DNA of 64,000 nt from Desulfitobacterium chlororespirans DSM 11544 (GCF_900143285.1 NZ_FRDN01000013.1:1-64000); one strand, 5' to 3'; positions 1-8,668 are shown, numbered from the stretch's first letter. The notes: generated by a model from the letters alone, not told the origin. Numbers and translations are program-made.

Positions 1-26
1 CCGCTGCTCCACTCCGCGATGTTTAG

Positions 27-110
27 TGGTGGGTAGAGATGGATTCGAACCACCGTACCTTTCGGAACAGATTTACAGTCTGCCGCCTTTAACCACTCGG
101 CCATCTACCC
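27..110 (-). tRNA. tRNA-Tyr (GTA)
   Basis: Folds as a class II tRNA of 84 nt with a long variable arm. The 7-bp acceptor stem pairs positions 31-37 with 104-110, the discriminator is A, and the 3' CCA is encoded (27-29 on the plus strand reads TGG). The anticodon GTA lies near 74-76. It is the last tRNA of a four-gene leftward cluster. Confidence 0.95.
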
Positions 111-137
111 ACAATGTGTTGCGCTATAAAGTTAAAA

Positions 138-213
138 TGGCGACCCCGATCGGACTTGAACCGACGATCTCCTGCGTGACAGGCAGGCATGTTAACCACT
201 ACACCACGGGGCC
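138..213 (-). tRNA. tRNA-Asp (GTC)
   Basis: A 76-nt cloverleaf with acceptor arm GGCCCCG at the 5' end pairing with CGGGGTC (one G-U pair), T-arm and anticodon arm intact, anticodon GTC, and encoded CCA at 138-140. It is the third gene of the cluster by direction of transcription. Confidence 0.95.
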
Positions 214-219
214 GGATTT

Positions 220-295
<76 letters not shown>

Positions 296-300
296 GAATT

Positions 301-376
301 TGGTGACCCATACGGGATTCGAACCCGTGTTACCGCCGTGAAAGGGCGGTGTCTTAGGCCGCTTGACCAATGGGCC
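301..376 (-). tRNA. tRNA-Glu (TTC)
   Basis: A 76-nt cloverleaf with acceptor GGCCCAT pairing with ATGGGTC, anticodon TTC in a CCGCC/GGCGG stem, and encoded CCA at 301-303. It is the promoter-proximal gene of the cluster. Confidence 0.95.
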
Positions 377-391
377 GCTAGCGCAATAACT

Positions 392-420
392 ATATTACAT
401 GGACTAGCTTTACTTGTCAA
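392..420 (-). promoter_or_regulatory. sigmaA-type promoter of the tRNA cluster
   Basis: On the minus strand, TTGACA (415-420) and TAATAT (392-397) are separated by exactly 17 nt. The -10 ends 15 nt before tRNA-Glu, as expected for a stable-RNA promoter. From here to 698 I see no gene, and nothing else recognisable apart from a possible promoter for the next gene. Confidence 0.8.
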
Positions 421-698
421 ATACTTTTTTCTATTTAGTAGAATAGGCATATTTTAGGAGAACTATGCGCTTAAATTCCCACAATATCTGGTTATATATC
501 CCTGTTTCTAGTTAGTTATACCGCACTTTGTCAGGAAAATACCAAGCCTCCGATCCATTTTGTTCCAGAACCTTTGCCCAGAGAAGGTTAACTCAAAAGG
601 TTTCACTTTGAGAATAACCTGACCAGTCACAACTACTTAAGGTATGCGTATTCTATCTCAAGACACTCATAGTCTATCTGATGGGAGGAATTATTGGG

Positions 699-1352
699 AT
701 GCAATTTTTAAGCGTACCACCCGGCCAGCACCAATTGCCAGGGCTTCCCTATGCTTATAACGCCTTAGAGCCGGTGATTAGTGCTCATGTCCTGAATTTA
801 CATTACAACCAGCATCACAAAAGTTATGTCGAAGGATTAAACAAAGCCGAGCTGGCTTTAGTCGATGCCCGGCAGCGGCAGGATTTCTCTTTGGTAAAGC
901 ACTGGGAACGGGAATTAGCTTTTCATGGCTCAGGACACATTCTCCATAGCCTGTATTGGACCTCCATGGCCCCCTCAGGAATGGGCCAGGGTACCCCCGG
1001 CCCCCATACCCTCACCCATATGGTCAATTACTTTGGGAGTTTTCATAGCTTTAAGGAACAATTCACTTCCGCCGCCAATCAAGTGGAAGCCTCCGGCTGG
1101 GCGTTGCTTGTATGGCAACCGGCCTGGTGCAGGTTAGAGATACTTACCATCGAGAAGCATCAAAACCTATACCAGGCCGGCGGAATCCCCATCCTGGTCA
1201 TCGACTCCTGGGAACATGCTTATTATCTTGATTATCAAAACCGGCGCAGCGACTATGTCAACAACTGGTGGCATATCGTCAATTGGTATGGGGTGGAAAG
1301 ACGTCTTGAGCATGCCATGCAATTGCTGTTCCCTATGGCTTTAATCCCTTGA
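699..1352 (+). CDS. Fe/Mn superoxide dismutase
   Basis: Converts superoxide to oxygen and peroxide in the cytoplasm; there is no signal peptide. Expected metal ligands are visible: His35 in the LHYNQHH motif, His83 in HILHSLYW, and Asp169 and His173 in DSWEHAYYL. Tyr43 matches the conserved active-site Tyr. Gln140 in the GWALLVWQ segment is where Mn-type enzymes carry their second-sphere Gln, but metal preference cannot be settled by eye. An in-frame ATG at 681 exists, but the GGGAGGAAT at 683-691 is correctly spaced for the ATG at 699, so I chose 699. The length of 217 aa is normal for the family. The 3' end overlaps the convergent DMT gene by 12 bp. Confidence 0.93.
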   Translation: MQFLSVPPGQHQLPGLPYAYNALEPVISAHVLNLHYNQHHKSYVEGLNKAELALVDARQRQDFSLVKHWERELAFHGSGHILHSLYWTSMAPSGMGQGTPGPHTLTHMVNYFGSFHSFKEQFTSAANQVEASGWALLVWQPAWCRLEILTIEKHQNLYQAGGIPILVIDSWEHAYYLDYQNRRSDYVNNWWHIVNWYGVERRLEHAMQLLFPMALIP

Positions 1353-2285
1353 ACTCCCTTGCCTTGTCAACAGAATCACTGTGGTGATGATCAAAGCAAA
1401 TCCGACCATATCGATCCAGACAAAGGCTGTGCCCAACCAAAAAGCGGAGAACAAAGCGGCTGACACGGGCTCTACGCTGGCGATCATGCTGGCCTTTACC
1501 GGCCCGATATCACTGACCCCCTGCAAATACAGGGTAAAGGACACCACCGTTCCGATCACAATGATCGCCAGCATCCCCCAAAACACCTGCCAATCCAGGG
1601 AGACGGGAATCTGCCAGGGCCGGATAAACACAAGCAAAATCGACCCGCCCATCAACATACCACAGCCCGTAACGACGATGCTCCCCCATCTGTTAATAAT
1701 TTTCCCTGGAATTATGGTGTACAGCATCAATCCCAAAGCGGCCATCAGGCCCCAGAAAAGGCCTTGGGTCGATATGACCAGGTTGCTGACATTGCCATGG
1801 GTGGCCAATAAAAAGGTGCCGGTTACAGCTAAAACAATCGCCACCCCTTCTGTCTTCGTGGGCAGCCGCCTGTCCATTCCGCAAACGAAAATCATAATCA
1901 ATAAGGGTCCCAAGTACTGCAGCACCGTTGCCGTTCCCGCATTGCTGTGAGATATGGCCAATAAATAGGTATATTGACAGGCGATCAGCCCAAATATACT
2001 AAAAACAATGAGGGTCCAGCGGTCCTTTTTATTGCTGAACAACCCGACCATTTGCTCCCTGTATTTAAATAAAACCAAACAAAATAAGAGCAGTCCCGCC
2101 GTAAGCATCCGTACTACGGTAACCCAATGAGGGTCGATGCCCTTCACCGAAAAAAGGTATTGTCCGCAGGCACCGGAAAAACCCCAGCTAATCCCGCCGA
2201 TAAGCGTCAGTATCGTCCCTCTGACAGCTTTTGTCCTGATACCTTGAGCCTTTTCTTCACGCTTTTCAACTATAAGTTCATTCAT
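1341..2285 (-). CDS. DMT/EamA-family membrane transporter
   Basis: A 314-aa protein with about ten hydrophobic segments arranged as two EamA repeats. The first begins near residue 20 (a GGISWGFSGACGQ-type start) and the second near residue 175 (QGLFWGLMAALG). The family exports or exchanges metabolites such as amino acids or nucleotide-sugar precursors across the cytoplasmic membrane; the substrate cannot be read from sequence. The first ~18 residues are a charged cytoplasmic tail. Its stop codon overlaps the convergent superoxide dismutase gene, so the two messages would share 3' ends. Confidence 0.85.
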   Translation of the reverse strand: MNELIVEKREEKAQGIRTKAVRGTILTLIGGISWGFSGACGQYLFSVKGIDPHWVTVVRMLTAGLLLFCLVLFKYREQMVGLFSNKKDRWTLIVFSIFGLIACQYTYLLAISHSNAGTATVLQYLGPLLIMIFVCGMDRRLPTKTEGVAIVLAVTGTFLLATHGNVSNLVISTQGLFWGLMAALGLMLYTIIPGKIINRWGSIVVTGCGMLMGGSILLVFIRPWQIPVSLDWQVFWGMLAIIVIGTVVSFTLYLQGVSDIGPVKASMIASVEPVSAALFSAFWLGTAFVWIDMVGFALIITTVILLTRQGSSRD

Positions 2286-2357
2286 TATTCTCTTTCAAGT
2301 ACTTGCTTCCAATCGGGTACTTGCCTTTGCCCTTCACTTTTTAATAATCCGGCTCGT

Positions 2358-2756
2358 TCAACCTATAAACTTCACAAAACACTGCCGGGAGCGGGGACCA
2401 TCAAATTCACAAAAATAAATCCCTTGCCAGCGGCCTAAAAGCAGCCGGCCATCCTTAACGATGACGGTCTGAGAGCTCCCTATAAGGCTGGCCTTCAAAT
2501 GGGCTGCCGAATTCCCTTCCCCATGCCTATCCTGAGCCATATCCCAAGGGCAGAGCTCATCCAGCCGCCTCAGAAGATCACGGCAAACATCGGGATCGGC
2601 ATTCTCATTAATCGTGATTCCCGCCGTGGTATGAGGGCAATAAATCACTGCCACCCCATCCTTGAACTGGAAATTTTGCAAAAAACCTTCTATTAAAGAA
2701 GTAATATCAATCCATTGATTCCTTTTTTGAGTCTGTAGGTTCAGGGTATGGACCAT
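2358..2756 (-). CDS. yjbQ: YjbQ family protein (UPF0047)
   Basis: A 132-aa single-domain protein. The diagnostic motifs are YCPHTTAGITINENADPDV (residues ~39-57), GEGNSAAH (~79-86) and LGRWQGIYFCEFDGPR near the C-terminus. Homologues have been linked to a weak thiamine-phosphate synthase activity, but the physiological role is not settled. A GGGGGAG ribosome binding site precedes the ATG. The first 50 bp overlap the 3' end of the upstream NERD gene, which implies translational coupling or at least co-transcription. Confidence 0.9.
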   Translation of the reverse strand: MVHTLNLQTQKRNQWIDITSLIEGFLQNFQFKDGVAVIYCPHTTAGITINENADPDVCRDLLRRLDELCPWDMAQDRHGEGNSAAHLKASLIGSSQTVIVKDGRLLLGRWQGIYFCEFDGPRSRQCFVKFIG

Positions 2757-3642
2757 GTTCTTCTCTCCCCCCTTCCCGTCTCACCACCCGGGTCATTTCC
2801 CGTTGATGCTTTTCGCAATAGATTTTCCAGGCGAATTTTTCAGACCGGTTTAAACAATAGCGGGCCATGCGCTCGTTAACAGCCTTTTGACAAATACTGC
2901 AGCGAATATCTCCATACTTGGGTCTGTACTGCATTCTTTCCCGGCGCTGACGGGCCGCATACTCATTGCGCAGGCCCAGATCGGTCAGATTGATTTTTTC
3001 TATCCTCTCCACAATCTCAAGGATCTCCTCATCACTGAGCACCGCAGGCTGATTCTGGGCCAGTTGCAGGATTGAAGCCGGCAGATCTATATCATAAAAG
3101 ACCACACCCGAAAAAACTTTCAGATTGCAACTCCGGTTAAAGGTCACATAGGAAAACACGGGAATAGTTTTATCAAGCCCCGCCAGCTCCTGCAGCACCT
3201 GAACCCGGACCTGGTTCTCCATGATCGGATTGGGGAAGGTCTTCACCCTCCAGGTAATCGCCTGATACCACTTGGGTTCCTTTTCTTCCCCTACGATCAG
3301 TCCCGATAAATTATTGGCTTCTAAAAGAAAAATTCCATAAGGAGAGATCAGAACATGATCAATCTGGTGGAAGCGGCCCTTGGTTCCTAACAGGAGATTG
3401 CTCAGCCGGCGAAAGCATCTTGGTAAGTGGGCAAGCCCCACTTCAAGCTTATATTCCCCTATTTCATGTTTGCGTTGTTTCTTGCTCCGCAAGGAGCCTC
3501 TTTCCTTTGCCCAGTTATAAGTATAATAATTGGTTCTATATTTCTTCCTTTGCCAAACCTCCTGAGCCGCTTCCGGTTCAGGAGATATTTTTTTTGTTGC
3601 TTTTTTTCGATTCCAAAAGAACAAAGCTATCCCCCTAGTCAT
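2707..3642 (-). CDS. NERD domain protein (nuclease-related)
   Basis: The NERD domain is seen from about residue 65 to 180: an RRLSNLLLG segment, IDHVLISPYGIFLLEANNLSG and KWYQAITW, followed by NPIMENQVRVQVLQ. NERD domains are predicted to resemble restriction-type nuclease folds, and their role is unknown. The IDHV...E core is retained. The C-terminal third has two Cys pairs (CSICQKAV and YC...YCEKH), suggesting a small zinc-binding module. An in-frame TTG exists at 3693, but the ATG at 3642 has a well-spaced GGAG, so I chose that. The N-terminus is short and basic with one hydrophobic patch. Confidence 0.8.
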   Translation of the reverse strand: MTRGIALFFWNRKKATKKISPEPEAAQEVWQRKKYRTNYYTYNWAKERGSLRSKKQRKHEIGEYKLEVGLAHLPRCFRRLSNLLLGTKGRFHQIDHVLISPYGIFLLEANNLSGLIVGEEKEPKWYQAITWRVKTFPNPIMENQVRVQVLQELAGLDKTIPVFSYVTFNRSCNLKVFSGVVFYDIDLPASILQLAQNQPAVLSDEEILEIVERIEKINLTDLGLRNEYAARQRRERMQYRPKYGDIRCSICQKAVNERMARYCLNRSEKFAWKIYCEKHQREMTRVVRREGGREEHGPYPEPTDSKKESMD

Positions 3643-3830
3643 CAATTGCTCCATTATTGGCTTACAGCATGCCACTATTTTACCATATTCCAAGGTGAAT
3701 AACTAACTTCTGAATCCTTTCACCCCAAAATATGTAATGAATTTCCACGTATTTCATAAAGTATTAATGAAGGAACTTTAGAACTTGATGTCGAATCAGA
3801 ATAAAAATACGTGCATTTATAATAAAAGCC

Positions 3831-3945
3831 TAATCTGGGGTATCCTAGAGCGGGGGACTAAATTTCTGGGGTGAATCGCACTTCCTGTGCGTAGGGCTTA
3901 CACTTTCGCCCGAATCCGTCAACTAACCCCGTAGGCTAAGAAAGG
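3831..3945 (+). promoter_or_regulatory. c-di-AMP riboswitch (ydaO/yuaA class)
   Basis: The conserved blocks are all present in order: CGGGGGAC (3851-3858), TGGGGTGAATCG (3867-3878), GTAGGG (3891-3896) and the highly diagnostic CGCCCGAATCCGTCAACTAA with CCCGTAGGC closing (3907-3936). It ends 10 nt before the start codon of a wall hydrolase, the classic target class. A TATAAT at 3818-3823 is a plausible -10 element. These switches generally turn the downstream gene off when c-di-AMP is bound. Confidence 0.95.
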
Positions 3946-3954
3946 TGTCTGAGC

Positions 3955-5385
3955 ATGCATTTTAAGGAAAGCTTGTCTCAATTCAAGACTTCTGCGTCCG
4001 ATCAAGTTCAAAAAATTGCAAAAAACATTTCTTGGAAATCGCCTCGTGTTCTTGGTTCTTTGACAGTTACCCTTGTCCTGACCGGCAGCTTAGGATTTTA
4101 TTTTCTAACGACGACCACTGCGGCGGCTGTGATGATCAACGGCCAGCAAGTGGGCTATGTGGAAAACTCCCTTAGCGGACAAACCCTTGTGGATACATAC
4201 CTCCAGGAAAAAGGGGAGCCCTATGGTGTCGTTGCCAAGACACGGGACCAGATCAACTATGAAAGTGTCCGCATCAAAAACAGCGCTTATAAAGAGTCTG
4301 AAATCAAGGAAGAAAACTTAGCCGACTCTTTGAGCTATTATCTGGAAGGCTACAAAGTTCTGGCCAATGGAACCCCCATAGCTTATTTACCCAGTAAAGA
4401 AGACGCGGACAAATTACTTAAAGAATACGAAGAGTACTATTCCAAATCCAGCGATGAAAACAAGATCACTTCCGTCAGCTTCTTAGAAGAAGTAACCATT
4501 GAAAAGGTTTCCATTCAGCCCAGCCAAATGACCTCCCTGGAGCTGGCTTATGAACAGCTCATCGAAGGCCAGGTTACCACAAAAGAATATACTGTAGAGG
4601 AAAAAGACTCCTGGTGGTTGATCGCCCGCAAAAATAATATGTTGACCGCCGAAGTTTTGGCCGGGAATTCCGGGGCAACTGAAGACACTGTGATCAAACC
4701 GGGAGATGTGCTCAAACTTGTCACTGTTGAACCTTATCTGACTGTCGTAAGCCAAGGTACATATTCCGGACAGGAGATCATTCCTTATGACGTAGTCACT
4801 AAAACTGATTATAAACTTAACCCGGGCCAAACTAAAGTTGTCACTAAAGGCAGTAACGGTTCCAAAATTGTAACCTATTCTTATGAGCAGAGAAACGGTG
4901 TCGAGGTAGCCAAAAAAGTTCTCGATGAGAAGATTGTCGAGAAACCCGTTGATGAAGTCGTCTCTAAAGGTCCCAGCAAGCAAACAGTCAATGTAGCCTC
5001 TGCCACCTCGCGGGGCAGTGCCAACGGTTCTTCCCTTGTCGATCGGGCTCTCAGCTTTCAAGGTGCGAAATATGTTTTCGGAGGTACCAGTACCAGTGGT
5101 TTTGATTGCTCCGGCTTTACCAAGTACATCTATTCCGGGTCCGGGATCTCCCTTCCCCGAACCTCCTATGATCAATTCAATTCAGGTTCATCTGTGAGCA
5201 AAGATAATTTACAAGCGGGAGATCTGGTCTTCTTCAGCACCTATGCTTCCGGAGCCTCTCATGTAGGTATCTACATCGGTAACGGCAAGTTTGTTCACGC
5301 CTCCAATCCCGGAAGTGGGGTTAAGGTTTCCGGAGTAAGCGACAGCTTTTATGGCCCCCGCTATTTGGGAGCACGCCGTTACTAG
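3955..5385 (+). CDS. NlpC/P60 cell-wall hydrolase with LysM and G5 domains
   Basis: A 476-aa exported peptidoglycan hydrolase. There is one membrane segment or signal anchor near residues 32-52, then an alpha/beta spacer, a LysM-like module (~205-255), a G5 domain (~260-335) and a C-terminal NlpC/P60 cysteine peptidase (~360-476). The catalytic residues are visible: Cys385 in FDCSGF, His436 in ASHVGIYIG and His448 in FVHASNPG. The family cleaves D-Glu to diamino-acid bonds in stem peptides. The gene stands alone behind a c-di-AMP riboswitch, so wall turnover is tied to c-di-AMP level and hence to osmotic state. Confidence 0.93.
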   Translation: MHFKESLSQFKTSASDQVQKIAKNISWKSPRVLGSLTVTLVLTGSLGFYFLTTTTAAAVMINGQQVGYVENSLSGQTLVDTYLQEKGEPYGVVAKTRDQINYESVRIKNSAYKESEIKEENLADSLSYYLEGYKVLANGTPIAYLPSKEDADKLLKEYEEYYSKSSDENKITSVSFLEEVTIEKVSIQPSQMTSLELAYEQLIEGQVTTKEYTVEEKDSWWLIARKNNMLTAEVLAGNSGATEDTVIKPGDVLKLVTVEPYLTVVSQGTYSGQEIIPYDVVTKTDYKLNPGQTKVVTKGSNGSKIVTYSYEQRNGVEVAKKVLDEKIVEKPVDEVVSKGPSKQTVNVASATSRGSANGSSLVDRALSFQGAKYVFGGTSTSGFDCSGFTKYIYSGSGISLPRTSYDQFNSGSSVSKDNLQAGDLVFFSTYASGASHVGIYIGNGKFVHASNPGSGVKVSGVSDSFYGPRYLGARRY

Positions 5386-5409
5386 TTGCCTGACCATTAA
5401 GATTTCTTA

Positions 5410-5447
5410 AAGCCAGGGGCTGTTCCGAGAGGACAAGCTCCTGGCTT
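5410..5447 (+). terminator. hairpin after the NlpC/P60 gene
   Basis: AAGCCAGGGGCT (5410-5421) can pair with AGCTCCTGGCTT (5436-5447). The run of T that would make a strong intrinsic terminator is missing, so termination strength is uncertain. Confidence 0.5.
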
Positions 5448-5483
5448 AATTAATAGGGCTCTCCGGCCCCTCAGGCAGCACCA

Positions 5484-5521
5484 CAGAAAAAAACACCTTC
5501 CCGTGATTTAAAGAAGGTGTG
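5484..5521 (-). terminator. intrinsic terminator of the amino-acid permease gene
   Basis: ACACCTTC (5494-5501) pairs with GAAGGTGT (5513-5520). On the minus strand the stem is followed by a run of seven T, in the right place after the stop codon at 5540. Confidence 0.8.
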
Positions 5522-5539
5522 ATCTCCTGAAAAATATCT

Positions 5540-6910
5540 CTAGTGAGGCTTTTTAGTAAAATAGAACATTCCGCCCACTGCCATAACCACTATAAAAAGG
5601 ATTAGATAGTAGAGAACCGCCCAGCGGTGAGCATAAACAGCAGCGATGACCATAAAGACGCAGGCACAGATCGCCAGAGTAGGCATAATAAACCGTTTAA
5701 AGGCGCTTAAGGATTGCTCCTTTTTCATCATCATCATAAAGATGGGGATATACATAGCGTACAGTGTGACAATGGGGAGCTCCGAGCTGTCAAAGCTAAA
5801 GGGGCCAAACCAGGGAGCCGAGCCATGAATGGGTACCAAGTTTGCGCCAAAGAAATAGAGCAGCCACCCTGCCGTAAATAACAGTCCCATGATGGCGGAG
5901 TTGGTCGGCATATTGGTGTTGGCATCAATATTCTTATAGATATGGGGCTGAGGACCAAGATTTCTGGCGGCCAGGGAGTAAAATCCCCGGGTACATCCCA
6001 GCATTAATCCATTAAGGGTTCCTAAGCAGGAGATGACCACAAACACAAAGAGTACGGACCCGCCAAGATTAGAGAAGACTGTAGAAAAGGCAATCTTGGC
6101 TCCGGTTTCTCCCCCTTCCATGATCACGCTGTTTTCCACGGCACCGGCAAGCCCGGTGTAGTATAAAATATAAATTAGAGCGACAAACATCGTGCCAAAG
6201 GTTAAGGCACGAGGAAGATTCTTTTTGGCATCTCTTAATTCCGCATTAATACTGGTGGCAATGATCCAGCCTTCATAAGCAAAAGCAGTGGCCACCACAG
6301 CGGTAAACAAAGGATTGGCGGTTGATACATCAGCGATAACGCCACTGGTAAAGTTCTTAATCAAAACACCGTTGCTTAACCCGGTAACGGTCCCCAGGAC
6401 AGCCATTAAAATCAGGGGGATCAACTTAATAATCGTGGTGGAAACCTGGAATTTTCCCGCCAATTTCGGGGACAAAGCATTGAGAGCATAGCTTCCCACC
6501 AAGTAGAAGCCTGCAATAGCCATCGCTTCCGCACCTACGATATCCCACCCCAGGAGAACGCAGGTATAGCGGGCTGAGACCCAGGCCAATACGGAGGTAA
6601 TGGCCGGATAATAAATTGTGGTCATAAACCAGCCCAAAATATAGGCATAGCCCCGGCCCATGGTGGCTTCAGCGTAATCCACGACCCCATTGACCTTTTC
6701 ATAACGTGTCGCCATAGTAGCAAATACATAGGCACAGACAATCATGATCATGCCGCCGATCACCCAGGCCAAAATACCCAGGGGCAGATCCCCGCCGGTA
6801 GCCAGCAAGATTTTCTCCGCTTTAAAAAACACGCCGCTTCCGATAACAATTCCGATAACCATGGCAATCGCGGTGAATAAACCATACTTTTTCTGTAGCT
6901 CATAATCCAT
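5540..6910 (-). CDS. APC-family amino acid permease
   Basis: About twelve hydrophobic segments over 456 aa. The N-terminal GIVIGSGVFF motif (residues ~20-30) is the substrate-binding loop of the APC superfamily, and the EGWIIATSINAELRDAKKNLPRAL stretch is typical of the L-type/serine-threonine exchanger branch. It would import or exchange an amino acid; the substrate is not assignable. I start at the ATG at 6910, which is 10 nt from GGAGG, rather than the GTG at 6919. An HTH regulator lies 83 bp upstream in the same direction and may control it. Confidence 0.88.
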   Translation of the reverse strand: MDYELQKKYGLFTAIAMVIGIVIGSGVFFKAEKILLATGGDLPLGILAWVIGGMIMIVCAYVFATMATRYEKVNGVVDYAEATMGRGYAYILGWFMTTIYYPAITSVLAWVSARYTCVLLGWDIVGAEAMAIAGFYLVGSYALNALSPKLAGKFQVSTTIIKLIPLILMAVLGTVTGLSNGVLIKNFTSGVIADVSTANPLFTAVVATAFAYEGWIIATSINAELRDAKKNLPRALTFGTMFVALIYILYYTGLAGAVENSVIMEGGETGAKIAFSTVFSNLGGSVLFVFVVISCLGTLNGLMLGCTRGFYSLAARNLGPQPHIYKNIDANTNMPTNSAIMGLLFTAGWLLYFFGANLVPIHGSAPWFGPFSFDSSELPIVTLYAMYIPIFMMMMKKEQSLSAFKRFIMPTLAICACVFMVIAAVYAHRWAVLYYLILFIVVMAVGGMFYFTKKPH

Positions 6911-6993
6911 AAGCAGCACTCCTCCATAATGATGTCACAGCCACAACTTTAGCAAAAATATTGCCACAATTCAATAACAGGCGCGACTATTTT

Positions 6994-7491
6994 TTACTTT
7001 TTCGTCTCATCTCCCGGCATAACGGCAAAAGAAAGTTTTCTTAATCGGCGCTCTCCCCCGCCGTCTTTAGTGTCCGCCGCTTTATGAAGTGTTTCCCGGA
7101 GGGTCTGCACTAATTCATCACACTCCTGATCGCTGAGATAAAGGGCATAACTTTGAAAATCAATTCGATCCTGAATGAGGTCATAATCCTTATTCTCTAA
7201 ATACTTATCGAAATCCCTTAACAAAGTCATAGCAAAAGCGTAGAAATGCAGCGAGGGATCGTTTTTCAGACGATAAACCTTTTCCACTGTCCCCCGGATT
7301 TTATATTCTGCACAAACTTCGATGATTTCATCCTCGGCCAGCTTATTAACATGGCGGTAAAGGCTGGCCGGAGGAAGGCCGGGCAGCTCCTCAGCGATCC
7401 GCTTCACCGTTTCCGTCTCATTCTCTAAAAACAGCTGCAGGATATCCATTCTTACGGGATTCAGTAAACTATTTAAAGAGTTGCTAGCCAT
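6994..7491 (-). CDS. winged-helix transcriptional regulator (ArsR-like HTH)
   Basis: A 165-aa protein with an N-terminal winged helix (residues ~5-80): LNPVRMDILQLF is followed by the recognition region PPASLYRHVNKLAEDEIIEV and a wing ending in EKVYRL. The C-terminal half is helical and acidic, as in the HTH_20/YobD-like group, and probably mediates dimerisation or sensing. There are no Cys metal ligands. The ATG at 7491 has GAGGTG five nt away. Two AT-rich palindromes lie just upstream, suggesting autoregulation. It could also control the permease gene immediately downstream. Confidence 0.8.
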   Translation of the reverse strand: MASNSLNSLLNPVRMDILQLFLENETETVKRIAEELPGLPPASLYRHVNKLAEDEIIEVCAEYKIRGTVEKVYRLKNDPSLHFYAFAMTLLRDFDKYLENKDYDLIQDRIDFQSYALYLSDQECDELVQTLRETLHKAADTKDGGGERRLRKLSFAVMPGDETKK

Positions 7492-7518
7492 CAAAACACC
7501 TCGCTTTAATATTGTTCT

Positions 7519-7549
7519 CGATAATTATCTCATTTACTATAATATTATC
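7519..7549. promoter_or_regulatory. two AT-rich palindromes upstream of the HTH gene
   Basis: GATAATTATC (7520-7529) and ATAATATTAT (7539-7548) are both perfect palindromes with centres 19 bp apart, 28-58 bp upstream of the HTH start codon. This position fits an operator for autoregulation, but AT-rich palindromes arise easily by chance. Confidence 0.35.
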
Positions 7550-7581
7550 AGTAACGATATTAATCAAGAGAAAATTTTATA

Positions 7582-7623
7582 GATAAAAGAAAACACCTTA
7601 TTGCCATTGCCTTCAATAAGGTG
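7582..7623 (-). terminator. intrinsic terminator of the nitroreductase gene
   Basis: CACCTTATTG (7594-7603) and CAATAAGGTG (7614-7623) form a perfect 10-bp stem. On the minus strand it is followed by TTTTCTTTTATC. Confidence 0.85.
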
Positions 7624-7689
7624 CTCTCCATCCGGATTTCATGGAGGAATGAGGAATACCGGTCGGATGAGATTAGGTGTTATGGAGCC

Positions 7690-8553
7690 CTAGACCCAGC
7701 TTACGATATAGTGTGTGCCCGGCGGAATAGTGCTTTCAGCTGCGTCTGTTTTGGACTCGATGATCTGCCATTGACCCGGCAGTCCCAATTCCCTGGCCGC
7801 CAACTCAAAATGGCACATGGCGATGCCCATATCCACTCTCTGAATATCAAAGCCCAGCCCTTTACCATAATCTTTTGTTCTCTGCAGATAGAAGTGAACC
7901 CTCCCCTGAGCCATAATAATTCGCCAGGGCTGTTTGTTGGAAGCCGATGGGGCAAGCCGGACCATCTCCAATGGTGTAGCATATTTATCCGCCTCCGCCT
8001 CCGTCAGGGGCCGCCTAAAATCCTGGTTAAAGAAGAGTTCCTGCCATGGTTTGCGATTCTTGGAACCCGCGGCTAACCTCATGGCGGATTCCAGCAAACT
8101 GCGTTTCTGATGGGGATAGCCGATAGGTGTTATACAAGGCATAATCTCCCCGGCCTGCAACCCGATGGCCTTGCTGAATTCATTTTTTGTATACGTTCCC
8201 CCTAACCAACAGGTGCCAAGACCTAAAGAAGTAGCATACAGGATCAGTTTTTCGAGAACATACCCGAAGTCTTCCAAATCCCGCTTTCCTTCTGGAATGG
8301 CCGCCACAATATAGGAAGAAGCACCTTTGATGACGCCATAGGTTCCGAGCTTTATATTAGCCTCTTTTTGGGCGAGCCCTCTTGCAACGAGCTCAAATCT
8401 GACTGCTCCGCCAAAGGGTCCCTGATTATCCTTAAAAGCCAAGTTAATCTTTTCTTTCAACTCAGGGTGCAGAAATTCTTCTTTATACGTTCTCACGGAA
8501 ATCCGTTTCTTCATTTGTTGGATCATGGATAGATGAACTTCTTCTGCCGGCAT
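7690..8553 (-). CDS. nitroreductase-family protein (TM1586-like)
   Basis: A 287-aa flavin-dependent NAD(P)H oxidoreductase of the nitroreductase superfamily, in the longer TM1586-like form with two half-domains. Visible motifs are KRISVRTY (residues ~15-22, FMN phosphate binding), LGLGTCWLGG (~108-117), and RLAPSASNKQPWRI (~190-203), the usual ASN-x-QPW FMN contact. The physiological substrate is unknown. A GGAGG sits before the ATG. Upstream, the minus strand has two tandem copies of a TAGTAGATA-like element (8585-8610). Confidence 0.85.
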   Translation of the reverse strand: MPAEEVHLSMIQQMKKRISVRTYKEEFLHPELKEKINLAFKDNQGPFGGAVRFELVARGLAQKEANIKLGTYGVIKGASSYIVAAIPEGKRDLEDFGYVLEKLILYATSLGLGTCWLGGTYTKNEFSKAIGLQAGEIMPCITPIGYPHQKRSLLESAMRLAAGSKNRKPWQELFFNQDFRRPLTEAEADKYATPLEMVRLAPSASNKQPWRIIMAQGRVHFYLQRTKDYGKGLGFDIQRVDMGIAMCHFELAARELGLPGQWQIIESKTDAAESTIPPGTHYIVSWV

Positions 8554-8668
8554 ATCAAAACCTCCACTATATCTTTTCCGTTATTTTATCTACTATATCT
8601 ACTATACATCTACCATTAAAATGTATTTAGAGTTAAAATGCAAATTCAGCCGGCTTCTCCAAAAAAAT

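Noticed and set aside
4483-5175. A 230-codon leftward frame opposite the NlpC/P60 gene
   Set aside because: It is a shadow of a strongly supported gene with visible catalytic residues; no ribosome binding site.
7621-8076. A 151-codon forward frame opposite the nitroreductase
   Set aside because: It is antisense to a well-supported gene with flavin motifs, and its start overlaps the terminator.
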